This document shows positions 8,750 to 15,806 of a stretch of 64,000 nt of DNA, one piece after another. The translations under genes were made by a program, and so were the position numbers. The DNA lies in assembly GCF_004341625.1 (NCBI RefSeq), contig NZ_SLZG01000006.1, positions 186,001-250,000 on the forward strand, written 5' to 3'. How positions within the stretch are numbered: the stretch's first letter is position 1; each line of letters begins with the position of its first letter. The stretch is from Rhizobium sp. BK376 (lineage in GTDB: Bacteria; Pseudomonadota; Alphaproteobacteria; Rhizobiales; Rhizobiaceae). Below the pieces are notes generated by a model. It saw nothing but the letters and a program-made list of their open reading frames with translations, had not been told where the DNA came from and did no database searches.

Positions 8750-10009
8750 ATGAAAAGACTGATCACCGCCGCACTCTTCGCCACGATGATGGCAGGAACG
8801 GCCTTTGCCGACACGACGCTCAAGCTCGTCGAAGTCATCACCAGCCCCGAGCGCACCGAGACACTGAAGTCGATCGTCTCCAAGTTCGAAGCCGCCAATC
8901 CGGGCACCAAGGTCGACATCATCTCGCTGCCCTGGAACGAAGCCTTCCAGAAGTTCGCGACCATGGTTTCGGCCGGCGATACGCCAGACGTGATGGAAAT
9001 GCCCGACACCTGGGTTTCGCTCTATGGCAACAACGGCATGCTCGAAAGCCTCGAACCCTATCTCGCCAAGTGGGATCACACCAAGGAACTGACACCGCGC
9101 GCCCTCGAACTCGGCCGTTATGTCAACAACACCGCCTATATGCTGCCTTACGGCTTCTATCTGCGCGCGATGTTCTACAATAAGAAGCTCCTGCAGCAGG
9201 CCGGTGTGTCCGAGCCGCCGAAGACGATGGATGACTTCGTCAAGGCCTCCGAAGCCGTCTCCAAGATTCCCGGTAAGTCCGGCTACTGCATGCGCGGCGG
9301 CCCTGGCGGTCTGAATGGCTGGATGATCTTCGCCGCCTCCATGGCCGGCGACAACAAATATTTCAAGGATGACGGCACCTCGACCATGAACAGCGAAGGC
9401 TGGGCAAAGGGCATCGAGTGGATGGTCGATCTCTACAAGAAGGGCCTTGCGCCCAAGGACAGCGTCAACTGGGGCTTCAATGAAGTCGTCGCCGGCTTCT
9501 ATTCCGGCACCTGCGCCTTCCTCGACCAGGATCCGGACGCGCTGATCGCCGTTGCCGAGCGCATGAACAAGGACGATTTCGGCGTCGCTCCGCTGCCGAA
9601 GGGGCCTGACGGCAAGTCCTTCCCGACGATCGGCTACGGCGGCTGGTCGATGTTCTCGACAAGCCAGAACAAGGACCTGTCCTGGAAACTGATCGCGACG
9701 CTGGAAGGCCCGGAAGGCAATCTCGAATGGAACAAGAAGATCGGCGCGCTGCCGGCCTATACGTCCGCCGAGAAGGATCCCTTCTACGCCGGCGACCAGT
9801 TCAAGGGTTGGTTCGAAGAACTGGCCGACAAGAACACGGTCCCAACAGTCATGCCGACCTACCTCGAAGAATTCGCCTTCTTCAAGGATTCGCTGGCGAT
9901 CAAGACCTCGCAGCAGGCCATGCTTGGCGATATCTCCGCCAAGGATCTGGCCGATCAGTGGGCTGACTATCTGACCAAGGCGCAGCAGAAGTTCATGGCC
10001 AAGAAGTAA
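8750..10009 (+). CDS. ABC transporter extracellular solute-binding protein (family 1, sugar type)
   Basis: A periplasmic binding protein of 419 aa. The Sec signal peptide covers residues 1-20 (MKRLITAALFATMMAGTAFA), with cleavage before Asp. The mature protein begins TTLKLVEVITSPERTETLKSIVSKFEAANPG and contains the family-1 (MalE/UgpB-like) pattern WNEAFQKFATMVSAGDTPDVMEMPDTWV. It is highly expressed in style: the Shine-Dalgarno is a long AGAGGGGG run. It precedes two permeases and a UgpC-type ATPase, forming a complete CUT1 importer. CUT1 systems take up oligosaccharides, glycosides or glycerol phosphates. The ligand cannot be deduced, but the co-encoded PLP lyase makes an amino- or thio-containing ligand worth considering. 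Confidence 0.92.
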   Translation: MKRLITAALFATMMAGTAFADTTLKLVEVITSPERTETLKSIVSKFEAANPGTKVDIISLPWNEAFQKFATMVSAGDTPDVMEMPDTWVSLYGNNGMLESLEPYLAKWDHTKELTPRALELGRYVNNTAYMLPYGFYLRAMFYNKKLLQQAGVSEPPKTMDDFVKASEAVSKIPGKSGYCMRGGPGGLNGWMIFAASMAGDNKYFKDDGTSTMNSEGWAKGIEWMVDLYKKGLAPKDSVNWGFNEVVAGFYSGTCAFLDQDPDALIAVAERMNKDDFGVAPLPKGPDGKSFPTIGYGGWSMFSTSQNKDLSWKLIATLEGPEGNLEWNKKIGALPAYTSAEKDPFYAGDQFKGWFEELADKNTVPTVMPTYLEEFAFFKDSLAIKTSQQAMLGDISAKDLADQWADYLTKAQQKFMAKK

Positions 10010-10017
10010 CCGGATAG

Positions 10018-10160
10018 CGGGGCCGCCGGGATTGCGGCCCCTCATCCGCCTGCCGGCACCTCTCCCCGCTCGGGAGAAGAGACCTGCTGCAGCGTCGCCG
10101 CTCCCCTTCTCCCCTCGGGGAGAAGGTGGCCCGAAGGGTCGATGACGGGGCCGTATGGCA
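10018..10160. repeat. Rhizobial intergenic palindromic repeat
   Basis: The gap between the binding protein and first permease contains two opposed modules. One has CCCCTCATCCGCCTGCCGGC followed by CTCTCCCCGCTCGGGAGAAG. The other is CCTTCTCCCCTCGGGGAGAA followed by GGTGGCCCGAAGGGTCGATG. Each module holds a CTCCCC/GGGGAG hairpin, and the outer ends are themselves approximately complementary. This matches the RIME/REP-like repeats that are abundant in Rhizobiaceae intergenic DNA (established knowledge, from memory). Lying between a binding-protein gene and permease genes, the hairpins may stabilise the upstream mRNA and lower permease expression. Confidence 0.75.
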
Positions 10161-10221
10161 CTCCGTCAAGGCCTGCCGCCCAAACCCTCGGTTGGGAAAC
10201 GATTATGGAAACTGCAAATCG

Positions 10222-11157
10222 ATGACCACTCCTGCAGCAACGCTCGACATGCGTCCCGACCGCAGGTCGTGGCAGAAGCGTCTGGCCGACGCCTCAGAGC
10301 CCTATCTCTATAGCGCGCCGGCACTCATCCTCATCGCCGCGGTCATGCTGGTGCCGCTGGTGGTGGGTATTTCCTATGCCTTCCGCGACATACAGCTGCT
10401 CAACCCATTTTCCGGCGGCTTCGTGGGCCTGGAGCATTTCCGCGATCTTGCCAAGGATGCCGCCTTCTACGGCGCGTTGAAGAACACGCTGTGGTGGACG
10501 GTCGCATCCGTCCTGCTGCAATTCATCTTTGGTCTCATCCTCGCATTGTTGCTCGACAAGCCCTTCGTCGGCAGGGGCATCGTCCAGGCTCTCGTGTTCC
10601 TGCCCTGGGCGGTACCGTCGTTCCTCGCCGGTCTTACCTGGGCATGGCTCTTCAATCCGGTCATCGGGCCGATCCCGCATTGGCTCTTCGGTCTGGGACT
10701 TATGAGCGAGCCCGCCAATATCCTGTCGGATCCGCAATATGCAATGTGGGGGCCGATCGTCGCTAATGTCTGGTGGGGTATTCCCTTCTTCGCGATCACC
10801 CTGCTTGCCGCGCTGCAGGCGATCCCGCGCGATCTCTATGAGGCCGCCTCCATCGATGGTGCAGGCTGGTTCGATCGCTTCCGTTCGATCACGCTGCCGT
10901 TCCTCGCGCCGACCATTGCAATCACCGTTCTGCTGCGCACCGTCTGGATCGCCAATTTCGCCGACCTGATCGTCGTCATGACCGGCGGCGGTCCGGCCGA
11001 CCGCACCCAGATCGTGTCGAGCTATATCTTCACCCAGGCCTTCAAGCGGCTGGATTTCGGCTATGCGTCGGCGATCGCGCTGGTGCTGCTGATCCTGCTG
11101 CTCGCCTATTCGATGTTGATCATCGTGCTTCGGCAAACCCTGCTGAGCAAGGATTGA
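10222..11157 (+). CDS. ABC sugar transporter permease (MalF/UgpA-like)
   Basis: An inner-membrane permease of 311 aa with six predicted helices and the binding-protein-dependent permease loop EAASIDGAGWFDRFRSITLPFLAP (EAAxxDGA...P) near residues 210-235, where the ATPase docks. Start ATG 10222 (MTTPAATLDMRPDRRSW) is chosen because the open frame further upstream runs through the intergenic repeat. The first helix, SAPALILIAAVMLVPLVVGISYAF, is that of MalF/UgpA-type subunits. It is followed 4 bp later by the second permease, with which it forms the membrane channel. Confidence 0.9.
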   Translation: MTTPAATLDMRPDRRSWQKRLADASEPYLYSAPALILIAAVMLVPLVVGISYAFRDIQLLNPFSGGFVGLEHFRDLAKDAAFYGALKNTLWWTVASVLLQFIFGLILALLLDKPFVGRGIVQALVFLPWAVPSFLAGLTWAWLFNPVIGPIPHWLFGLGLMSEPANILSDPQYAMWGPIVANVWWGIPFFAITLLAALQAIPRDLYEAASIDGAGWFDRFRSITLPFLAPTIAITVLLRTVWIANFADLIVVMTGGGPADRTQIVSSYIFTQAFKRLDFGYASAIALVLLILLLAYSMLIIVLRQTLLSKD

Positions 11158-11161
11158 GCCC

Positions 11162-11992
11162 ATGAAACGATCCATTCTTCCAACCATTGCGCATCGGCTG
11201 GCGATCCTCTGCTACATCGTCTTCGCTCTCTTCCCACTCTTCTGGCTGCTGAAGGTTTCGGTCACACCAAACGACCTGCTCTATACGGAGGGCGTGCGGC
11301 TATGGCCCTCGCGCACGACCTGGGAGCACTATTCCTTCGTCCTGCAGCACAGCAGCTTTCCGACCTTTTTCGAAAACAGCCTGATCGTCTCGGCATCGAC
11401 GGCGATTGCGGTCACGCTTTGCGCATCGCTGTCCGGCTATGCACTGTCGCGCTTCAATTTCCGTGGCAAATACTGGATCGTGGGCCTGATGCTGCTGACG
11501 CAGATGTTTCCGCTTGTCATGCTCGTCGCGCCGATCTTCAAGATCCTGACGCCGCTGCACCTGACGAACAGCCTGACCGGCCTCGTCATCGTCTATACGG
11601 CCTTCAACGTTCCCTTCGCGACCTTCCTGATGCAGTCCTTTTTCGATGGCATTCCGAAGGATCTTGAAGAGGCGGCGATGATCGACGGCGCTACCCAGTT
11701 CACGGCCTTCCGGCAGATCATCCTGCCCCTGACCTTGCCCGGCATTGCCGCAACACTCGGCTTTGTCTTCACGGCGGCGTGGAGCGAGTTGCTCTTCGCC
11801 CTGATGCTGATCAACGGCAATCAGGCGGCGACCTTTCCGGTCGGGCTTCTCACCTTCGTTTCGAAATTCTCCGTGGATTTCGGGCAGATGATGGCGGCTG
11901 GCGTCATGGCGCTTATTCCGGCCGGCCTCTTCTTCCTGCTCATCCAGCGTTATCTCGTCCAGGGCCTGACGGCCGGCGCGGTCAAGGGTTAG
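11162..11992 (+). CDS. ABC sugar transporter permease (MalG/UgpE-like)
   Basis: The second channel subunit of the CUT1 importer, 276 aa. It begins LAILCYIVFALFPLFWLLKVSVTPND, the usual MalG/UgpE first helix, and carries the ATPase-coupling loop EEAAMIDGATQFTAFRQIILPLTLPG near residues 170-195. The C-terminus (LVQGLTAGAVKG) is the conserved MalG-type tail that sits at the ATPase interface. It is tightly packed between the first permease (4-bp gap) and the ATPase (4-bp gap), so the whole operon is likely co-transcribed from the GntR region. Confidence 0.92.
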   Translation: MKRSILPTIAHRLAILCYIVFALFPLFWLLKVSVTPNDLLYTEGVRLWPSRTTWEHYSFVLQHSSFPTFFENSLIVSASTAIAVTLCASLSGYALSRFNFRGKYWIVGLMLLTQMFPLVMLVAPIFKILTPLHLTNSLTGLVIVYTAFNVPFATFLMQSFFDGIPKDLEEAAMIDGATQFTAFRQIILPLTLPGIAATLGFVFTAAWSELLFALMLINGNQAATFPVGLLTFVSKFSVDFGQMMAAGVMALIPAGLFFLLIQRYLVQGLTAGAVKG

Positions 11993-11996
11993 TCAA

Positions 11997-13055
11997 ATGG
12001 CATCGATCGATATCCAGAACATCAAGAAAGCCTATGGCCACGTGCAGGTGCTGCACGATGTCGACCTCAGGATCAAGGACGGCGAATTCATCGTGCTCGT
12101 TGGCCCCTCGGGCTGCGGCAAGTCCACGCTTCTGCGTATGATCGCCGGCCTTGAGGATGTCACCGGCGGCGAGATCCGCATCGCCGGAAACCGTGTCAAC
12201 GAGCTGCATCCGAAGGATCGCGACATTGCCATGGTGTTCCAGTCCTATGCGCTCTACCCGCATATGAATGTCGCCGGCAACATGAGCTACAGCCTCAAGC
12301 TTCGAAAGGCCGCGAAGGAAAAGATTGCGAGCGCTGTCGCGGGCGCCGCGTCGAAACTCGGCCTCGATCCGCTCTTAGAGCGTCGCCCCAAGGCGCTTTC
12401 CGGCGGCCAGCGCCAGCGCGTCGCTATGGGACGCGCCATCGTGCGCCAGCCAAAAGCCTTCCTCTTCGACGAACCCCTTTCCAACCTCGATGCTCGCCTT
12501 CGCGAACAGATGCGCGCCGAGATCAAGAAGCTGCATGGCGACCTGAAGGCGACCTCGATCTATGTGACCCACGACCAGATCGAGGCGATGACGCTGGCGG
12601 ACCGGATTGTTGCTATGCATGGCGGGGTGGTTCAACAGGTCGGCAGCCCGCTCGAGCTTTACGACCGCCCCGCCAATCTCTTCGTTGCCGGCTTTATCGG
12701 TTCGCCGGGCATGAACTTTCTTGAAGCCACATACGATGCAGGCGTGATGAAGCTGAAGGACGGGACCGCGGTTCCGATCGCGTCGACGCCGAACCTGCCT
12801 GCTGGCGCGAAGGTTACCCTTGGCATCCGGCCTGAACATGTTCAGTTGACATCGGATGGCTCGGGTATCAGCGCCAATGTCGAGCTGATCGAGCCCACCG
12901 GCTTCGGCATCATCCTTCACCTTTCGCTGCACGGGCTGCCGTTCAAGATTTTCACGCTCAACCGCGAAGCGCTGAGCGCCGGGCCGAAGGTTACGGTGTC
13001 GTTCCCGGCGCAGTATGTGCATGTGTTCGACGGCGAAGGGAAGAGAGCAACCTGA
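11997..13055 (+). CDS. ABC transporter ATP-binding protein, UgpC/MalK family
   Basis: The cytoplasmic ATPase of the importer, 352 aa. It shows Walker A (GPSGCGKST), the Q-loop (MVFQSYALYPHM), the ABC signature (LSGGQRQRV), Walker B (AFLFDEPLSNLDA) and the switch histidine (YVTHDQIEAMTLADR). After about residue 235 comes the MalK-type OB-fold regulatory domain (TLGIRPEHVQL near residues 280-290). CUT1 ATPases of this kind can serve several importers. It is the last gene of the GntR/PLP-enzyme/ABC operon, and a hairpin follows 20 bp after its stop. Confidence 0.94.
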   Translation: MASIDIQNIKKAYGHVQVLHDVDLRIKDGEFIVLVGPSGCGKSTLLRMIAGLEDVTGGEIRIAGNRVNELHPKDRDIAMVFQSYALYPHMNVAGNMSYSLKLRKAAKEKIASAVAGAASKLGLDPLLERRPKALSGGQRQRVAMGRAIVRQPKAFLFDEPLSNLDARLREQMRAEIKKLHGDLKATSIYVTHDQIEAMTLADRIVAMHGGVVQQVGSPLELYDRPANLFVAGFIGSPGMNFLEATYDAGVMKLKDGTAVPIASTPNLPAGAKVTLGIRPEHVQLTSDGSGISANVELIEPTGFGIILHLSLHGLPFKIFTLNREALSAGPKVTVSFPAQYVHVFDGEGKRAT

Positions 13056-13074
13056 GTCAACTCATGGGCAAAGG

Positions 13075-13092
13075 CTTCGCCTTGTGGCGAAG
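13075..13092 (+). terminator. Hairpin after the ABC operon
   Basis: A 7-bp perfect stem CTTCGCC/GGCGAAG with a TTGT loop sits 20 nt beyond the ATPase stop. It is followed by ACTTTGG, not by a proper U-run, so termination strength is doubtful. It may instead serve as an mRNA 3' stabiliser. The remaining 195 nt up to the amine oxidase start show no gene. Confidence 0.4.
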
Positions 13093-13287
13093 ACTTTGGC
13101 ATCAATGATCAGTACCGCAGTTGAGAATATCGTGACTGCGATGCGCGCATCGGCGGGTCCTCCGACCATGGATCAATGTCCCATTTTCCGGCAGAATGGA
13201 TTCTGAAGCCCCGGTCCCTCCGCTCAGCCGAGCCGGAAATTTTCCCGAGAGCATTCGTGTATTCGCTGGCTCGAAGGAGTGAACTGC

Positions 13288-14538
13288 TTGCAAATAATCG
13301 TCATCGGCGCAGGGGGTGCGGGCATATCGGCCGCACGGCATCTCCTATCAAGACGTCCAGATCTCAAGGTGACAATCCTCGAAGCAGCCAATCGCCCCGG
13401 CGGGCGGGCCTGGAGCGTAAAGCCGCCTGCGCTCAACGGTCAGGCCGTTGACCTTGGATGTGGGTGGTTCCACGGTTCGCGGGACAACAGGTGGTTCGCC
13501 CTGGCGCGCGAGTTGGAATATGCGATCGATGAAACACCGGCTCCGTGGAGCGATCCGACGCGTCGTCTGGCCCTTGATGCGAATGCAGAGAAAAAGGCTC
13601 AGCAGGCTCTGGGCGATTTCTTCGACCGGCTGCACGATTATGACGCCAGCCAAGGAGATAGCAGCTGGGCAGAAGCTGTGTCCCCTGGCGAACAGTGGCG
13701 GTCCCGTTTCGAAATGTCCTCCAACATGATGAACGGCGCGAGCCTCAAGCAGTCCTCGATCGTGGACTACCAGCACTATGCCCCCGGACGCGGCCCGGAT
13801 CTGCGGACGTCGAACGGATATGGCTCGCTGATATCGGCTGCGGCTGCGCCCTTGTCGATTGAATATGGCACCGTCGTTCAGACGATCGACCACCGGGATC
13901 GCAACGAGATCCGGATCGTAACAAATCGAGGAATGATGACAGCCGCCGCGGTGATCGTAACGGTGTCGACGACCATACTTGCGACTGAGGGAATAAAATT
14001 CGTTCCAGCGCTTCCCGAGAAAACGGAAGCGGCAGCCAGCCTCCCGCTCGGAAAGGTCAACAAGCTCTTCCTCGCAGTCGACAATCCAGAGGACCTCCCG
14101 GTCGACGGGCTCTATCTCGGAACCCATGGCGAAGGTGGAAGCGTCACCTATCAACTCCGACCGTTCGGCTCCTCCGCCATCGAAGTCTATTTCGGTGGGC
14201 AGCTTGCAGAAGACATGGAGAAGGCGGGACCGGAAGGTGCCCAAAACTTCGCCTCGACCGATCTCGCCAAGCTATTCGGAAGCAGCTTTCCAAAGAGACT
14301 TTCGTTCGCTGCCATGTCCGGTTGGTGCAATGATGTCAATATTGGCGGGGGCTATTCCTATGCAAAGCCGGGCGAGGCGAACCAGCGACAGGTCCTGGCC
14401 GAATCCGTCGACGATCGCCTTTTCTTTGCCGGCGAAGCATGTTCACCGCGAAAATTCTCGACCGCGCATGGTGCATTTGAGACTGGCGTTGTGGCCGCAG
14501 AAGCCATAGTAAAGAAATGCCAGAGCTCTCCTGCGTAG
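13288..14538 (+). CDS. Flavin-containing amine oxidase family protein
   Basis: An FAD-dependent oxidase of 416 aa. The dinucleotide motif IVIGAGGAGISAARHLL opens the protein. It is followed by EAANRPGGRAW (the second GRxxS/T-type motif) and, near the C-terminus, DRLFFAGEACSPRKFSTAHGAFETG, the FAD-binding motif of monoamine and polyamine oxidases. Residues DLGCGWFHGS contact the flavin. The start is read as TTG 13288: the only Shine-Dalgarno (AAGGAG 13274-13279) is 8 nt before it and would overlap the alternative GTG 13279. It probably oxidises a primary or secondary amine to aldehyde or imine with H2O2. It stands alone on the strand downstream of the ABC operon and could act on its cargo. Confidence 0.85.
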   Translation: MQIIVIGAGGAGISAARHLLSRRPDLKVTILEAANRPGGRAWSVKPPALNGQAVDLGCGWFHGSRDNRWFALARELEYAIDETPAPWSDPTRRLALDANAEKKAQQALGDFFDRLHDYDASQGDSSWAEAVSPGEQWRSRFEMSSNMMNGASLKQSSIVDYQHYAPGRGPDLRTSNGYGSLISAAAAPLSIEYGTVVQTIDHRDRNEIRIVTNRGMMTAAAVIVTVSTTILATEGIKFVPALPEKTEAAASLPLGKVNKLFLAVDNPEDLPVDGLYLGTHGEGGSVTYQLRPFGSSAIEVYFGGQLAEDMEKAGPEGAQNFASTDLAKLFGSSFPKRLSFAAMSGWCNDVNIGGGYSYAKPGEANQRQVLAESVDDRLFFAGEACSPRKFSTAHGAFETGVVAAEAIVKKCQSSPA

Positions 14539-14572
14539 GCGAATTCCATCAAACTTCTGGAAAGATACGACA

Positions 14573-14713
14573 GTGGATTCGAAATTCGGCGACAGGATCA
14601 TGATCGCGGTGCTCGCCATCGGCTTTTTCATATGCACAGCCTATGAACTGACCAGCGATCACAGGAACAAAAACAATCCGCCTGAAGTCGCTCACAGCCA
14701 GACACAGCCATAG
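14573..14713 (+). CDS. Possible 46-aa single-span membrane peptide
   Basis: GTG 14573 opens a short frame encoding VDSKFGDRIMIAVLAIGFFI and then CTAYELTSDH with a polar tail rich in Asn, Pro and Gln. One transmembrane helix spans about residues 9-25, flanked by an Arg on the inner side. GGAAAG lies about 8 nt upstream as a ribosome site. An internal ATG at 14600 is an alternative start that would cut off the positive flank. No homologue is recognised and coding evidence is weak. It lies 34 nt after the amine oxidase stop on the same strand and could be co-transcribed with it. Confidence 0.35.
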   Translation: MDSKFGDRIMIAVLAIGFFICTAYELTSDHRNKNNPPEVAHSQTQP

Positions 14714-14789
14714 TGGGGCAACGTCCCGGAGCGTTATGTCCGTCATCTTGACCTGGAAGTAAGCTTCAACCGCTCCCAAGCTGACTAAA

Positions 14790-14840
14790 TACAGCCGAGG
14801 CAACTATCAATCTTTCCTATAATACTTTCTAATCATCTTA
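14790..14840 (+). promoter_or_regulatory. AT-rich candidate promoter of the Cys-rich repeat gene
   Basis: In the 267-nt gap between the small frame and ATG 14981 there is a marked AT-rich patch containing TATAAT at 14818-14823, a perfect -10 hexamer. No convincing TTGACA box lies 16-18 nt upstream, so promoter strength or the sigma factor is unclear. Nothing else is seen in this gap. Confidence 0.35.
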
Positions 14841-14980
14841 AAATTATATAGATTAGCGCAGCGGCGGCCGGGATGTTCTCGGATTCCCCCGGGTTCCTTC
14901 CATTTCATATGCCAGATGCCCGCCAACTCGGCCGGCCTGATCTTTGCGATAGACTCGATAGATCCTTTGGGAGAGGGAAA

Positions 14981-15766
14981 ATGTGGAAATTGACGTCTTC
15001 AATGACAGCTATCGTACACCGTGAACGAAGGGTTTCGTCGGGCAGCGTGCTGTTGCATGCGTTTTTCATAACGTCTGTCCTTGCCGGCGCGGCCATTGCC
15101 CAGCAGCCGACCGAGGAGCAGCGCAGTGCGATCCGTTCGGCCTGCCGCTCGGACTTCATTGCGCAATGTTCCAGCGTGAAGCCCGGTGGCATCGAGGCAC
15201 TGAATTGCCTGAAAGAGCACGACGCATCGCTGTCGCCGGCCTGCAAGCAAGCCATCTCGGCCATAGGCGCCAAGAAGTCCAGCTCTGCGGCACCGACGAC
15301 GACACAGCCAGCGACAGCCGCAACATCTGCTCCGGCTGCAGGAGCCATGTCTGCGCAGGCCCCGACGCAGGCGCAAAAGAGCGCCATCAAGTCGAATTGC
15401 CGGAACGATTTTATGGCGCAATGTTCGGGCGTAACGCCTGGCGGACAGGAAGCCCTATCCTGTCTGCAGGCGCACAGCACTTCACTGTCGCCGGCATGCA
15501 AGCAGTCGGTCGCCGCATTGGGTGGAGCGGGAACTGCGGCAGGTGGCGGCGCAGTGGCGACCGCACCGGCGCAAGCCGCCCCTCCTGCGATGCATAATTT
15601 CTCTCCACGGGAAGAGCTGATCGTCATGCGCCGGTCCTGTGGCCCAGATTTCAGGGCACTGTGCCGTGCGGTTCCGCTGGGTGGCGGCCGCGGCATCGCG
15701 TGCCTGAAGGAAAACTTTGCGCGCGTCTCGCCGGGATGCCAGAAAATTCTGACCTCGGGCCTATAG
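14981..15766 (+). CDS. Secreted cysteine-rich repeat protein, three four-Cys modules
   Basis: A 261-aa exported protein when started at ATG 14981, which has GGAGAGG at 14969-14975 (the frame is open to 14873 without a ribosome site). After a long basic n-region there is a hydrophobic signal at residues 22-40 with cleavage at AIA-QQ. Three modules follow. Their cysteines are at 55/63/76/88, 140/148/161/173 and 220/228/241/253, an invariant C-x7-C-x12-C-x11-C spacing, each with RSDFxAQC, PGGxEAL.CL and LSPACKQ-like sequence. This is the 'cysteine-rich repeat' family (resembling Pfam Cys_rich_FGFR). The modules are joined by Ala/Thr/Pro/Gly linkers. Disulfide-bonded periplasmic modules are expected; the role is unknown. 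Confidence 0.8.
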   Translation: MWKLTSSMTAIVHRERRVSSGSVLLHAFFITSVLAGAAIAQQPTEEQRSAIRSACRSDFIAQCSSVKPGGIEALNCLKEHDASLSPACKQAISAIGAKKSSSAAPTTTQPATAATSAPAAGAMSAQAPTQAQKSAIKSNCRNDFMAQCSGVTPGGQEALSCLQAHSTSLSPACKQSVAALGGAGTAAGGGAVATAPAQAAPPAMHNFSPREELIVMRRSCGPDFRALCRAVPLGGGRGIACLKENFARVSPGCQKILTSGL

Positions 15767-15806
15767 ACCGCCTCAGCATCCTACCGAAATGATGATGGCA
15801 AACCGC

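Noticed and set aside
10126..10221. N-terminal extension of the first ABC permease
   Set aside because: It would be translated from the rhizobial intergenic repeat; ATG 10222 fits family length.
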